In this document: one piece after another, positions 17,262-27,182 of the stretch | Numbering within the stretch: position 1 is the first letter of the stretch | Layout of the letters: each line of letters begins with the position of its first letter | Source of the DNA: Granulosicoccus sp036478565 | GTDB lineage: Bacteria; Pseudomonadota; Gammaproteobacteria; Granulosicoccales; Granulosicoccaceae | NCBI GenBank assembly: GCA_965224525.1 | Contig: OZ245050.1 | Location: forward strand, 806,001 to 870,000 | DNA length: 64,000 nucleotides | Direction: 5' to 3' | Notes under the pieces: model-generated | What the model was told of the DNA's origin: nothing | Seen by the model: only the letters and a program-made list of their open reading frames with translations | Database searches by the model: none | Program-made: the position numbers and the translations under genes

Positions 17262-18719
17262 GTGTTGAATTTGATTTTGAATCGGCAGCGAAGCAGAATG
17301 ATTTCCAAACTGCGGGCCTGTGTTGTTTTGTCTTGGTTGGACAGGCTTGTGCAAGCAGTAGCTCGAGTCGCTGTTTCTACACCTGATATACGCAGGAATA
17401 CGCAACAGAAACAAGTGGTATGGACTCGACAGCTTCTACCTGTGATGGCGCTATTGCCAGCATTGTTCTCTACCGGTGCTCAGGCCCAGCCGTTAACAGG
17501 CGATGAGAACTGGGACGATCAGTTTCTTGTTGATGGTTTCGATGGAGAGCTGGAAGCCGTGACGGTGGCTGACAATGGTGATGTCTATGTCGGGGGTGAT
17601 TTTACGACTGCGGGCGGTGGCGTTGCTGCAAGTAATGTTGCCAAGTGGGACAGTGCCACACAGCAGTGGCAGGCACTGGGCCTGGGGGTGAATGCGCGCG
17701 TAAAGGTGCTGACAATGGACAGCAGCGGCAACGTGTATGCGGGCGGTTTTTTCACGACAGCGGGTGGCCAGACGGCGAGACGTATTGCCAGGTGGGATAA
17801 CGCAACGCAACAATGGCAGGCGCTGGGTAAGGGCGTCAATGAGGTCGTTCGAGCTCTGGTCACAGACAGCAACGATAACGTCTATGTGGGTGGTGATTTC
17901 ATTATGGCGGGTAGCGAGTTTGCGAACTACGTTGCCAGATGGGACTGCGCCCTGCAGCAATGGCAGGCGTTGGGGCAGGGGGTAGATCTTGGCGTACATG
18001 CACTGGCGCTGGACAGCAATGAAAATCTTTACGCGGGTGGTTGGTTCTTGCAAGCGGGTAGCGTTAACGCAAACCATATTGCTAAATGGGACAGCGTAAA
18101 TAATCAGTGGCAGTCGTTCGGCTCGGGGGTGGACCACCTGGTTGATGCACTGACAATAGACAGTAACGATAATCTATACGCCGGTGGGTGGTTTACCCGC
18201 GCTGGCAATAGCGCGAACAGCAACCATGTCGCAAAGTGGGATAGTGCCATGCAACAGTGGCAAGCGATGGATTCAGGGATAGACAGTAGTGTTCTCGCAT
18301 TGGCTGCAGACAGCACAGGTAATGTCTATGCTGGCGGCTATTTTTGGGCGGCGGGTGATGAGCCTGCCAGCAATGTTGCAAAATGGGACAGTCACAAAGA
18401 ACAGTGGCAAGCATTGGGTTCGGGCGTGAATGCCGGTGTCAATGAGCTCGCATTGGACAGCAACGGATACGTCTACGTGAGTGGTCGCTTCAATGTTGCT
18501 GGCGGTCGCTACACAGGTCGCATAGCTCGATGGACCACGGTTGCCGGGCAACAGACAGGTGACAACGGGATCGGTGACGGCCAGGCCACTGATAACGTGC
18601 TCAACCTGGACGGTTCTAATGGCGAGAGTAGCGATGCTGGCGCGATTGGCTGGTTGGTGTTGTGCTTGACAGGGATTGTGGCAGTTGGACGCGCCAACCG
18701 GACAGGTGGCAGAAACTGA
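17262..18719 (+). CDS. Secreted seven-repeat beta-propeller protein with GlyGly-CTERM-like tail
   Basis: Protein of 485 aa (GTG 17262; ATG 17298 is an alternative). A hydrophobic export segment ends at about residue 75 (LLPALFSTGAQAQ). About seven repeats of roughly 48 residues follow, each with the pattern DSxGNVYAGGxF...AG...xxxIAKWDxxxxQWQALGxGV, which predicts a seven-bladed propeller. The C-terminus has a short hydrophobic helix followed by basic residues (GAIGWLVLCLTGIVAVGRAN), like the tripartite GlyGly-CTERM sorting signal. Likely a surface or exported scaffold; no enzymatic residues seen. Confidence 0.75.
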   Translation: MLNLILNRQRSRMISKLRACVVLSWLDRLVQAVARVAVSTPDIRRNTQQKQVVWTRQLLPVMALLPALFSTGAQAQPLTGDENWDDQFLVDGFDGELEAVTVADNGDVYVGGDFTTAGGGVAASNVAKWDSATQQWQALGLGVNARVKVLTMDSSGNVYAGGFFTTAGGQTARRIARWDNATQQWQALGKGVNEVVRALVTDSNDNVYVGGDFIMAGSEFANYVARWDCALQQWQALGQGVDLGVHALALDSNENLYAGGWFLQAGSVNANHIAKWDSVNNQWQSFGSGVDHLVDALTIDSNDNLYAGGWFTRAGNSANSNHVAKWDSAMQQWQAMDSGIDSSVLALAADSTGNVYAGGYFWAAGDEPASNVAKWDSHKEQWQALGSGVNAGVNELALDSNGYVYVSGRFNVAGGRYTGRIARWTTVAGQQTGDNGIGDGQATDNVLNLDGSNGESSDAGAIGWLVLCLTGIVAVGRANRTGGRN

Positions 18720-18801
18720 AGCAGTGCGTGTGGTTACGATACCCGCGACTTCCCTGGCAAGATCCTCTGCGGCATAATCCTTTGTTTTGAGACAAAACCT
18801 G

Positions 18802-20694
18802 ATGCCTGAAACAGCCGCCTTCGGAACCTGGAAATCCCCCATCACCGTCGAGATGCTGGTATCAGGCGCGGTCGGTATCTCGGAAGTGGTGCCCGCTGCC
18901 GATGCGGTGTGGTGGGCCGAGTCCCGACCCGATGAAGGTGGCCGCACAGCTATCATGCGTTGGGGCCATGACCAGATCATTGAGGTGACGCCAGCCGATG
19001 CCAACGTCCGGACGACGGTGCATGAATATGGTGGCGGTGCCTGGTGGGTGGATGATGAGGTTCTCTACTATGTTGATTACAGCGATCAGCGTCTGCGGCG
19101 CTTGTTGGTGGGTGAGTCGCCGATATTGCTCTCCCCCGAAGCGCCGGTAAACGGTGCGCGGCGTTATGCGGATTTTCGTTGCACAGCAAACAAACACTGG
19201 TTGATCGCCGTTGGTGAATCTCATGGCGATGGGTTGGCCGAGCCAGAGAATTACATTGAAGCTATCGCTACTGATGGTTCCATGCGGACGCAAGTGCTGT
19301 GTCGTGGCAATGACTTTTACGGATCACCACGCGTGTCGCCGGACGGAAGCCAACTGGCCTGGGTACAGTGGCGCCACCCCAATATGCCGTGGGATGATAC
19401 CGAACTGATGGTTGCAGATCTGGACAGTTCTACAGAGCTTGCGTCGCTGTCAAATGAGCGATTTGTCGCAGGCGGCGAGGGTGTCGCTATCGTGCAACCT
19501 GAATGGTCGCCGAACAACCACTTGCACTATTTGTCGGATTGCGCTGACACCTGGCAATTGTACCGGCAAGGGCAAGACGCGCCCTTGCATCGTGTCGAGG
19601 GCGAAATCGGCTATCCGCCCTGGGTATTTGGATTGTCTCGTTATGCGTTTAAATCCAATGGCGATATTGTTGCTGCACGTTTTGATAAAGGCGTTGAATT
19701 CCTGGACGGTTATCCCGCGTATTCTGCATTCAATGCAATCCGTACACACGGTGACAAAGTTGCGTTTGCCGCCTTTGCGTGGGATGCAGAAGTGGCTATT
19801 GTCTATGACGGCGCTGTTGTGCGCGCACCACGTCAATTGAACCTGCATAGCGCGCTGATGATGAAAGCTGAATCGCTGCGTTTCCCGACCAGCAATAACG
19901 AAGTTGCCTATGCTTTGTTCTACGAACCTGCCAACCCGGACTACAGTGCGCCGGAAAACGAAAAACCGCCCTTGATTGTGCTGGCGCATGGCGGGCCAAC
20001 ATCGGCAGCGCGCTCACAGCTAAGTCTTGCCAGGCAGTTCTGGACCAGTCGTGGTTTCGCCGTGGTGGATGTTAACTACCGGGGAAGCTCCGGCTTTGGC
20101 CGACGCTACCGAAAGAAGCTGGATGGGCAATGGGGCATTGCCGATGTTGACGACTGTGTTGCGGTGGCGAATTATCTGGTAGAGCGGGGTGATGTGGATG
20201 CAAAGCGTTTGATTATTCGGGGCGGCAGTGCCGGCGGCTTTACCGTGCTGAGTGCGTTGGCGTTTCACCAGGTGTTCACCGCTGGTGCAAACATGTATGG
20301 CGTTGCCGATCTGGAAACTCTGGCAGGTGATACGCACAAGTTTGAAAGCCGCTACCTGGATAACCTCATCGGTCCGTTTCCGAAAGACAAGGCTATCTAC
20401 GATGCTCGTTCACCTATCAAGCATCTGGATGGGTTTAGCGTACCAATGATTGTCTTGCAAGGCAGCGAAGATGCCATCGTTCCGCCCAATCAATCCAGAA
20501 TGATTGTTGATGCACTGGATAAACGGGGTGTGCCGGTGGCCTATATCGAATACGAAGGCGAGCAACATGGTTTTCGCAAAGCGAGCACCATCAAGCATGC
20601 GTTGACAGCGGAACTGTCCTTTTATGGCAAGGTCTTTGACTTCCAGCCAGCCGATGATGTGGCTGATATAGAGATTCGGAATCTGCCAGTATGA
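18802..20694 (+). CDS. S9 family prolyl oligopeptidase-like peptidase
   Basis: Serine peptidase of 630 aa with an N-terminal WD40-like beta-propeller and a C-terminal alpha/beta hydrolase domain, the layout of acylaminoacyl peptidases and dipeptidyl aminopeptidases. Catalytic residues: S476 in GGSAGG, D557 in GSEDAIVPP, H589 in EGEQHGF. The oxyanion region HGGPTSAARS precedes them. No signal peptide, so probably cytoplasmic peptide turnover. ATG 18802 is preferred to TTG 18787, although neither has a strong ribosome binding site. Confidence 0.87.
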   Translation: MPETAAFGTWKSPITVEMLVSGAVGISEVVPAADAVWWAESRPDEGGRTAIMRWGHDQIIEVTPADANVRTTVHEYGGGAWWVDDEVLYYVDYSDQRLRRLLVGESPILLSPEAPVNGARRYADFRCTANKHWLIAVGESHGDGLAEPENYIEAIATDGSMRTQVLCRGNDFYGSPRVSPDGSQLAWVQWRHPNMPWDDTELMVADLDSSTELASLSNERFVAGGEGVAIVQPEWSPNNHLHYLSDCADTWQLYRQGQDAPLHRVEGEIGYPPWVFGLSRYAFKSNGDIVAARFDKGVEFLDGYPAYSAFNAIRTHGDKVAFAAFAWDAEVAIVYDGAVVRAPRQLNLHSALMMKAESLRFPTSNNEVAYALFYEPANPDYSAPENEKPPLIVLAHGGPTSAARSQLSLARQFWTSRGFAVVDVNYRGSSGFGRRYRKKLDGQWGIADVDDCVAVANYLVERGDVDAKRLIIRGGSAGGFTVLSALAFHQVFTAGANMYGVADLETLAGDTHKFESRYLDNLIGPFPKDKAIYDARSPIKHLDGFSVPMIVLQGSEDAIVPPNQSRMIVDALDKRGVPVAYIEYEGEQHGFRKASTIKHALTAELSFYGKVFDFQPADDVADIEIRNLPV

Positions 20695-20817
20695 CAGTGT
20701 GTTGCTCCTGAATCAGGCTGGCGCGCGGACACGCGGTCGTCACTGGACCGTCAATAGAGTGAACAATCTCGTGTATTGTGATGGGTCTAATTCAACAGGT
20801 TTGTAAGCGGATCTCAA

Positions 20818-21405
20818 GTGAACATAGGAATCTACCTATACCAGTATGCCGAAATTCTTGATTTTTCCGGGCCGTTTGAAGTTTTCTCTACGGCTACGCG
20901 AGTTTGCGAGAACGATAGCCCCTTTGAAGTATTTCTGATAAGCGAAACCGCTGGCGAAGTCGTGGAGGCCAGGGCAGGCTACAAAGTTGTTTCAGACTAC
21001 GGCTTTGATAATCACCCACCCATGGATGTTTTGGTTATTGCCGGTGGTGTTCACACGGGCGAAATGGAGAAGCCGCAGGTCATCGAATGGATTGCCAGAG
21101 AGGCGTCAGTGGTTTCAATAACTGCATCAGTTTGCACAGGCGTTTTTCTTCTGGCAAAGGCTGGTGTTGCAGATACGCAAACGGTAACCACTCACTGGGA
21201 AGACATTGCCGATCTACGAGCCTTGTTTCCTCAACTGGAAGTTATTGAAAACGTACGCTGGGTTGATGAGGGCAGGCTCGTGACATCTGGCGGTATTTCG
21301 GCAGGTATCGATATGAGCCTGCATCTGGTCAGTCGTCTGCACAGTCCCGACCTGGCCGAGGCCACGGCGAAACAAATGGAGTTTGACTGGACTCGAAACA
21401 GCTGA
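20818..21405 (+). CDS. DJ-1/PfpI family protein
   Basis: Class I glutamine amidotransferase-like protein (195 aa). The nucleophile elbow is C106 in ASVCTGVFLLA, and the N-terminal ILDFSGPFEVF motif is that of isonitrile hydratase-like and AraC-associated DJ-1 proteins. The C-terminus ends in KQMEFDW, again typical. Start is GTG 20818. No attached helix-turn-helix domain, so it is a free-standing enzyme or chaperone; substrate unknown. Confidence 0.8.
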   Translation: MNIGIYLYQYAEILDFSGPFEVFSTATRVCENDSPFEVFLISETAGEVVEARAGYKVVSDYGFDNHPPMDVLVIAGGVHTGEMEKPQVIEWIAREASVVSITASVCTGVFLLAKAGVADTQTVTTHWEDIADLRALFPQLEVIENVRWVDEGRLVTSGGISAGIDMSLHLVSRLHSPDLAEATAKQMEFDWTRNS

Positions 21406-21577
21406 CAATTATATCCATCGCTATGGGTATTGCGGTAGAGGAGGTCAAGGCTGCCAGTGCCGCTTCATCAATGGCGCTGGTCATGGAATTTCTCATGAGT
21501 AAGCTGCAACGAAAGTAAAATTAGTTCGAACGTAATAGTGAATGCACATTATTCAACTCAGTAGACGGAAAAAACGA

Positions 21578-23056
21578 CTAATTCCCGACAACGGTAATTG
21601 CCGTGCTGCGATTACTCGGCAACAACCACCGATCAAGATTACTCAGAAAGTCTTCAACATCCAGCTCAATGCCTAGCTGGCGACGCTCTGCAAGGCTTAG
21701 TTTTGTTGTCTTCGGATGACTCAAAGTTTTTCCGCTAGCTGACTGTAGGGCTTCATAGGCCAGGTACTGCCGGTAATCCAGACAAGCGACGGCTGCCAGC
21801 GACCAATAGCAAGGCGCAACATACTCGCCAAATATCTCAACCACCAGTGTTCCTGGCTGACAAAATGCAATGTTTGTGAGTCCAGCGCCATGCGCCGCAA
21901 CAACAACACTGGCATTGGCAAGCAACGCTGCCTGTTCTGCAACAGTGTGGGATTCGAGCACCACCGATCGAAAGCCTCGCAACTCCAGCTCTGCCTTCAG
22001 CGCCGTCTCCTTCTCCAAAGTGCGTGTACCACTTTCGGCTCTGGATATATACAAAAATTCGTTAGCGTTACTTCCACTACTGTCAGGTGATCTGATTGTC
22101 GGCGTTAAGGTATTTTCGCTACCCCGATAGCTTGTGGTAAATGTATTGCGCAGCCAGACAGGCACCCAACGAGCAATGCCCAGTCCAAGCCCGTAATACA
22201 GACGCTCACCGAGATCGTGTTTAAGATACGGAATCAACATACGTTCCGCTGTCATCGACATGGTGGTATCGGGTGCATGAATTCGGCCTTCATGTATGCC
22301 AAACCGGGCCAGTGTTTCACGTTGAAAGTCGAATTTGCAATTAACGACAAAGCAGTCGATGTCATCAAGGGATATACCGGCTGATTCCAGCACTGCCAGC
22401 TTGGGTAGCACGTCAATCATCCAGTGATAATAAATGGATGAGCTACGCGCATCGAGAAAACAGACCAACTCGCCGAGTGCCTTCACTGGTCGACAATTCG
22501 CAGCACCAAGCGCAACGGCAACGCTACCGCGCACATGTTCCTTTAGCACCCGACCACGCTGATCACTGACTATCAAGTTAAAACCATCAAACCAGACTCG
22601 GCCGTTAGTCAGCTCGCTGACAAAGGTACCGCGAGACTCTGTATGCTTGCGCCGGAACTCAGGCCGATTTGAATCACAGGCATTGCGTTCGGGTTGTGGT
22701 AATAGTGTTTTTTCTGGCGAATGGACCTTGTGATGACGATTTTCTGCTGCTCGATGTGCAGCGACTATTGTTCCAAAACGGGGCACTGCTTTGAATAGCC
22801 GCTGTTCAGCTGACTCCGGCAGCACACCACGACGGCACAGCTGAGCCGCATCCAGGTCACCGAGTTCTCGATACAGTTGACTGGCATCGTGCAACAATCG
22901 CGGCTGACCGGGGCACAAGGCATAAGCACGAAGCTGACATGCCAGCGCATCATTAAGCCGTCCAGACTGACGATAGCGTTCCGCATCCGCACTAAGAGAC
23001 TGTGCTAGCTGACTCTCAAGTCGCACACTGTCGGTCTGTGCATTCACAACAACCAT
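21578..23056 (-). CDS. GT61 family glycosyltransferase with N-terminal TPR-like region
   Basis: Protein of 492 aa. The C-terminal part carries the DUF563/GT61 hallmarks: a YYHWMIDVLPKL segment (about 210-225) and the late AAHGAGLTNIAFCQPGTLVVEI motif. GT61 enzymes transfer sugars such as xylose or GlcNAc from nucleotide sugars. Residues 20-85 look like tetratricopeptide-type helices (YRQSGRLNDALACQLRAYAL). No membrane segment. It is isolated from other polysaccharide genes, so the acceptor cannot be guessed. Confidence 0.78.
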   Translation of the reverse strand: MVVVNAQTDSVRLESQLAQSLSADAERYRQSGRLNDALACQLRAYALCPGQPRLLHDASQLYRELGDLDAAQLCRRGVLPESAEQRLFKAVPRFGTIVAAHRAAENRHHKVHSPEKTLLPQPERNACDSNRPEFRRKHTESRGTFVSELTNGRVWFDGFNLIVSDQRGRVLKEHVRGSVAVALGAANCRPVKALGELVCFLDARSSSIYYHWMIDVLPKLAVLESAGISLDDIDCFVVNCKFDFQRETLARFGIHEGRIHAPDTTMSMTAERMLIPYLKHDLGERLYYGLGLGIARWVPVWLRNTFTTSYRGSENTLTPTIRSPDSSGSNANEFLYISRAESGTRTLEKETALKAELELRGFRSVVLESHTVAEQAALLANASVVVAAHGAGLTNIAFCQPGTLVVEIFGEYVAPCYWSLAAVACLDYRQYLAYEALQSASGKTLSHPKTTKLSLAERRQLGIELDVEDFLSNLDRWLLPSNRSTAITVVGN

Positions 23057-23347
23057 TCAGATCCGTATTCAAGCGATCAACCCTTCTTACACATGCCGTG
23101 CCAGATAACGTCGGGTCTGCGTGTATCCATGCTGCAGGGTCATGAATACCGGTTTGGTTCCCATACGCTGCCTCGGGTGATTACACCAGTAACCTCAATA
23201 CGGGCACAGAAGCGCACCAGTGGAGTACGGGTCATGGCTCACTGTTGGTTTTTTTGCATGCCATACGCCAGCTCCGCATGCGTAATACTACGGATGCCGA
23301 CATGCCCGGTTTGGGCGATAAATCGATCCCGGACTGCGCTTAAAAAT

Positions 23348-23689
23348 TCAGGAACAGCCTTTGGGCCGAGGTAGCCCTGCAATTTTGTTGGCAGATTTAA
23401 TCAAACCACCCATTGGAAATAAAGTGAAAATATACTGATTGCTGGATCGGTCTTTACCAAATTCGGCTTTCATCAGTTTCAGGAATTTGCGGGGTTCTGC
23501 AACCTGGTTTGAATCTTCGAAGACCGAGCGGGTCAGCTTAATAATGTCCCAGTGTTCTTCAGTCAGTTCAGGAATGTCTTCAACTTCCGCGGCAATTTTG
23601 ACAGCGATTTCTTCCGTCCATTCACTCAAGTCTTCCAGCCAACCAGCCTCACTGAGCTGAACGGTTTTACCTTCTACTTCGATTTCCAC
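23348..23689 (-). CDS. tusE: TusE/DsrC family sulfur-relay protein
   Basis: Small sulfur-carrier protein of 113 aa. GTG 23689 is chosen because AGGAG lies 5 nt upstream and the family start (VEVEGKTVQLxEAGWLxDLSEW-like) follows directly. Conserved features include LTEEHWDIIKLTR and the C-terminal arm IAGLPRPKGCS, whose penultimate cysteine is the persulfide-carrying CysA. The second cysteine of true DsrC, about ten residues upstream, is absent, so it fits TusE (tRNA 2-thiouridine relay) better than sulfur-oxidation DsrC. Divergent from prfB. Confidence 0.85.
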   Translation of the reverse strand: MEIEVEGKTVQLSEAGWLEDLSEWTEEIAVKIAAEVEDIPELTEEHWDIIKLTRSVFEDSNQVAEPRKFLKLMKAEFGKDRSSNQYIFTLFPMGGLIKSANKIAGLPRPKGCS

Positions 23690-23956
23690 GTTTTCTCCTG
23701 AAATAATATCGACAAAGAAGCGATAAGTATGGCCTTTTGCAGAAGATACTGTGGGTAAAACGTAGTTATTCAACCCGCATTGCCCCGCGGCACTGAAAGC
23801 GTGCACAGTGGCATCCTTTCAGTCTATGAATGGCCAGGCTATCAACTGCAGACAAAGGGCCAGGTTACGGGGCGGGGACAAACCACCCGGCATCAGCGCA
23901 CTGTTTTCAGCTATGCTTGCGGGATTGTTTGTTTTCCGCTAGCAGAACCCAAGCTC

Positions 23957-25055
23957 ATGATCGAGATCAACCCCTACATAACCCACATTGAGGACCTCCG
24001 GCAACGTGCCGATTCCCTCCGGGGGTATCTTTGACTACGAGGCCAAAAAAGAAGAGCTAGAGGAAATCCTGCGCGAACTGGAAGATCCGGCTGTCTGGGA
24101 CAAACCGGAACACGCGCAAAAGCTCGGCCAGAAACGCGCCTCATTGCAAAATACGGTTGATGTCATGGAAGCACTCGACGGCGGCCTGGGTGATGCAGGC
24201 GACTTACTGGAAATGGCGCGTGAGGAAGACGACGAAGACACGGTAGAGGCCGTGGCTGTCGATCTTGCCAGCCTTGAAGAGCGCGTTGCCGGGCTGGAAT
24301 TCCAGCGCATGTTTTCCGGTGAGCAGGATAGCGCCCCGGCTTTTCTGGATATCCAGTCAGGCAGTGGTGGCACAGAGGCGCAAGACTGGGCCGAGATGCT
24401 GCTGCGCATGTATCTGCGCTGGGGTGAGAGTCAGGGCTACAAAACTGAATTGATCGAGGCATCCCCTGGTGAGGTGGCCGGTATCAAATCCGCAACCATT
24501 CGCTTTGATGGCGATCATGCTTTTGGCTGGTTGCGTACCGAAACCGGTGTACATCGACTGGTCAGGAAAAGTCCCTTTGATTCGGGTAGTCGGCGGCACA
24601 CATCATTTGCCGCTGTGTTTGTGTCCCCCGAAGTCGATGACGACATTGATATAGAGATCAATCCCGCGGACCTTCGCATTGATGTGTATCGGGCCAGTGG
24701 TGCAGGTGGTCAACATGTTAACCGCACAGAATCCGCGGTACGCATTACCCATGAACCCAGCGGCATTGTAGTGCAGTGTCAGAATGATCGCTCGCAGCAC
24801 AAGAACAAGGCGACAGCGATGAAACAGCTCAAGTCAAAACTGTATGAGGCAGAGCTGATGAAGCGCCAGGGTGATCAGCAGGTAGTAGAAGAGGGAAAGT
24901 CGGACATTGGCTGGGGCAGCCAGATTCGTTCCTATGTGTTGGATCAGTCGCGCATCAAGGATCTGCGTACCAATATTGAAACCAGCAATACCCAGGCGGT
25001 ACTTGATGGTGATATCACCCCATTTCTAAAGGAGAGCCTGAAGGCAGGCCTGTAA
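23957..25055 (+). CDS. prfB: Peptide chain release factor 2, with programmed +1 frameshift
   Basis: RF2 (365 aa) ends translation at UGA and UAA. A 25-codon first frame (starting MIEINPYITHIEDL) stops at TGA 24032-24034; the ribosome must skip one base after CTT and continue at GAC 24033. After the shift the protein has the UGA-reading SPF motif at 205-207 and the catalytic GGQ at 250-252, the same numbering as the E. coli protein. Translation stops one base into the lysS start (TAATG), so the two are coupled. Low RF2 raises frameshifting and restores the level: classic autoregulation. Confidence 0.96.
24019..24034 (+). promoter_or_regulatory. RF2 programmed frameshift site
   Basis: The G-run and TAT CTT TGA C reproduce the known RF2 recoding site: a Shine-Dalgarno-like GGGGG three bases before the slippery CTT, followed by the in-frame TGA stop and C. 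The upstream element is CCGGGGG rather than the AGGGGG of E. coli. Confidence 0.93.
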
Positions 25056-26554
25056 TGAGCGACGACGAAAACCAACTGATCGCCCAGCGGCGCAGCAAAC
25101 TTGATGCAATGCGAGCAACCGGCAATGCGTTTCCCAATACGTTTCGGCCGAGCCACAAGGCCGCAGCCTTGCAAGCCGAGCATGCTGAAAAAGATAAGGA
25201 AGCATTGGCTGGCGAAGCCATCGAGGTGGCCGTTGCCGGGCGCATGCTGTCGCAGCGCAATATGGGTAAGTCCACCTTTGCCGGACTGCTGGATGTCAGT
25301 GGTCGCATTCAATTGTTTGCCCAGCGTGGTGTGCTGGGTGACGAAGGCTATGCAGAGTTCAATCACTTTGATATTGGCGATATACTGGGTGTGCGCGGCA
25401 CCTTGTTTCTAACCAAAACCGGTGAGCTTTCCATCAAGATCGCTGAGGTAGTCTTGCTGACAAAATCCTTGCGACCATTGCCAGAGAAGTTTCATGGCTT
25501 GTCTGATCAGGAAACCCGCTACCGCCAACGCTATGTTGATTTGATCACCAGCGAGGAAACGCGCACGCGCTTCCGCTTGCGCTCAGCCGTCATTGCTTAT
25601 ATGCGGGATTTTTTCTCGCAGCGTGAATTTCTTGAAGTTGAAACGCCGATGATGCATGTCATTCCCGGTGGGGCGGTTGCCAAACCGTTCATTACCCACC
25701 ATAACGCGCTGGATATTGAGCTGTATTTAAGAATTGCACCGGAGCTGTACCTGAAGCGACTGGTTGTGGGCGGCTTTGATCGTGTTTTTGAAATCAATCG
25801 CAGCTTTCGCAATGAGGGGTTGAGTACGCGACACAATCCTGAATTTACGATGCTGGAGTTCTATCAGGCCTATGCCGACTACCGGGACTTGATGGATCTG
25901 ACCGAGGAGTTGTTCCGGGGCATTGCGCGAGATGTTGTCGGGACTCTGTCAATTGACTCGGAAGATGGTGCTACCCGTTTTGATTTCGACAAGCCGTTTA
26001 CGCGGCTTAGCATGTTTGACGCTATTCTGAGCTACAACCCGGAAATGACGGCTGAAAAACTAAACGATCTGGCAACGGTAACGGCGTATGCGAAAACGCT
26101 GCATATCGAAGTAAATTCGAGCTGGGGGCTTGGCAAGCTACAAACAGAATTATTTGAAGCGACGGTCGAGGAAAAGCTCATGGACCCGACCTTTATCACC
26201 TTGTACCCGACAGAGGTTTCACCGTTATCGCGGCGTAACGATGAAGACCCGTCAGTGACGGATCGTTTTGAATTGTTTATCGGTGGTCGGGAGCTGGCTA
26301 ATGGATTTTCCGAACTCAATGATGCAGAGGATCAGGCGGCACGCTTTCACGCGCAGGTGGCCGACAAGGATGCCGGTGATGAAGAAGCCATGCACTTCGA
26401 TGCGGACTATATTCGCGCGCTGGAATACGGCATGCCGCCAACCGCAGGTGAAGGTATTGGCATCGATCGGCTTGTTATGCTGTTGACGCAATCACCAAGC
26501 ATTCGTGATGTGGTGTTGTTTCCTCACATGCGGCCGGAAGCAGGTCAAGGTTAG
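25055..26554 (+). CDS. lysS: Lysyl-tRNA synthetase, class II
   Basis: Charges tRNA-Lys (499 aa, normal length). The N-terminal OB-fold anticodon domain (GRMLSQRNMGKSTFAGLLD) is followed by the class II catalytic core with motif 2 (FRNEGLSTRHNPEFTMLEFY) and motif 3 (GEGIGIDRLVMLL). The ATG overlaps the prfB stop by one base, the same prfB-lysS order as in E. coli. Confidence 0.96.
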   Translation: MSDDENQLIAQRRSKLDAMRATGNAFPNTFRPSHKAAALQAEHAEKDKEALAGEAIEVAVAGRMLSQRNMGKSTFAGLLDVSGRIQLFAQRGVLGDEGYAEFNHFDIGDILGVRGTLFLTKTGELSIKIAEVVLLTKSLRPLPEKFHGLSDQETRYRQRYVDLITSEETRTRFRLRSAVIAYMRDFFSQREFLEVETPMMHVIPGGAVAKPFITHHNALDIELYLRIAPELYLKRLVVGGFDRVFEINRSFRNEGLSTRHNPEFTMLEFYQAYADYRDLMDLTEELFRGIARDVVGTLSIDSEDGATRFDFDKPFTRLSMFDAILSYNPEMTAEKLNDLATVTAYAKTLHIEVNSSWGLGKLQTELFEATVEEKLMDPTFITLYPTEVSPLSRRNDEDPSVTDRFELFIGGRELANGFSELNDAEDQAARFHAQVADKDAGDEEAMHFDADYIRALEYGMPPTAGEGIGIDRLVMLLTQSPSIRDVVLFPHMRPEAGQG

Positions 26555-26572
26555 CCGGGGCAATACGTGCTT

Positions 26573-27040
26573 TCAAGCTACCTGGTATTCAGCGGTTACA
26601 TCATTGACCTGTTGGGTGTCGGTAAACGGATTGATAACCGTCAGGGATTCAATCTTCTGTTTATGTTGCAAATCCTCACTGAATAGAATAGAACAATTTG
26701 CCTCAAGTGCTGACGCGAGAATCAGCGTGTCGTATGGGCTGAACTGCCATCGTTCGTGTAAATCAATCGCTCTTTCATAGAGTGGAATAGACGAATGCAC
26801 GCGGCATATAGGCATCAACGTGGTTTGTTGGTAGTTGCGCGCCTGTTCGGCATTCAACGGCACACGAAATTTCCGGGTCAACACATTCAGGCATTCCTGA
26901 ACAACTTGAAAACTGATGCATCCGTGGCCGGAGGCCAAAGCTGTTTCAATCAGGCTGATTGCTGTTTTTCGCTTCGATGGGCTGGACCGATCGAATGTGT
27001 AGATCAGGATATTTGTATCGATAAAGAACTTATCGCTCAT
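26573..27040 (-). CDS. PIN-domain ribonuclease toxin (VapC-like)
   Basis: Protein of 155 aa with the PIN fold: FIDTNILIY at the N-terminus (first acidic residue), E in VVQECLNVL, and the C-terminal SPYDTLILASAL with further acidic residues, giving the metal site of a VapC-type RNase. It starts inside the last codons of an upstream small gene, a typical toxin-antitoxin arrangement. Ends 18 bp from the convergent lysS stop. Confidence 0.82.
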   Translation of the reverse strand: MSDKFFIDTNILIYTFDRSSPSKRKTAISLIETALASGHGCISFQVVQECLNVLTRKFRVPLNAEQARNYQQTTLMPICRVHSSIPLYERAIDLHERWQFSPYDTLILASALEANCSILFSEDLQHKQKIESLTVINPFTDTQQVNDVTAEYQVA

Positions 27041-27182
27041 TCATATCAATCCGGGAAAAGCGCCGACCAGGTTTTACGTCGGTAAGCGAATCCATCAGCC
27101 GTCTATAAGCATGAACTCGGCTTTTACCTTCGTGATCTTCACCTACATACTGTTCGAGCCACAAGCGGAATTCGGCATTCAA
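27030..27182 (-). CDS. Small antitoxin-like protein overlapping the PIN toxin
   Basis: A 50-codon frame ends in MNER-stop, and the toxin ATG lies inside that ending (11 bp overlap). Its Arg/Glu-rich product (AEFRLWLEQYVGEDHEG, then RRLMDSLTDVKPGRRF) has the look of an antitoxin C-terminus that wraps the toxin. The only start is TTG 27182, with an in-frame stop four codons upstream, so it may be a leaky TTG start or a truncated antitoxin lacking its DNA-binding end. Family not recognised. Confidence 0.5.
   Translation of the reverse strand: MNAEFRLWLEQYVGEDHEGKSRVHAYRRLMDSLTDVKPGRRFSRIDMNER

Noticed and set aside
21423..21518. 32-codon frame after the DJ-1 gene
   Set aside because: AGGAGG-like sequence occurs inside it rather than before it, and the product is too short and unlike any family I know.
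23093..23374. 93-residue plus-strand frame between the GT61 and TusE genes
   Set aside because: Overlaps the TusE gene end, no family resemblance, no ribosome binding site.
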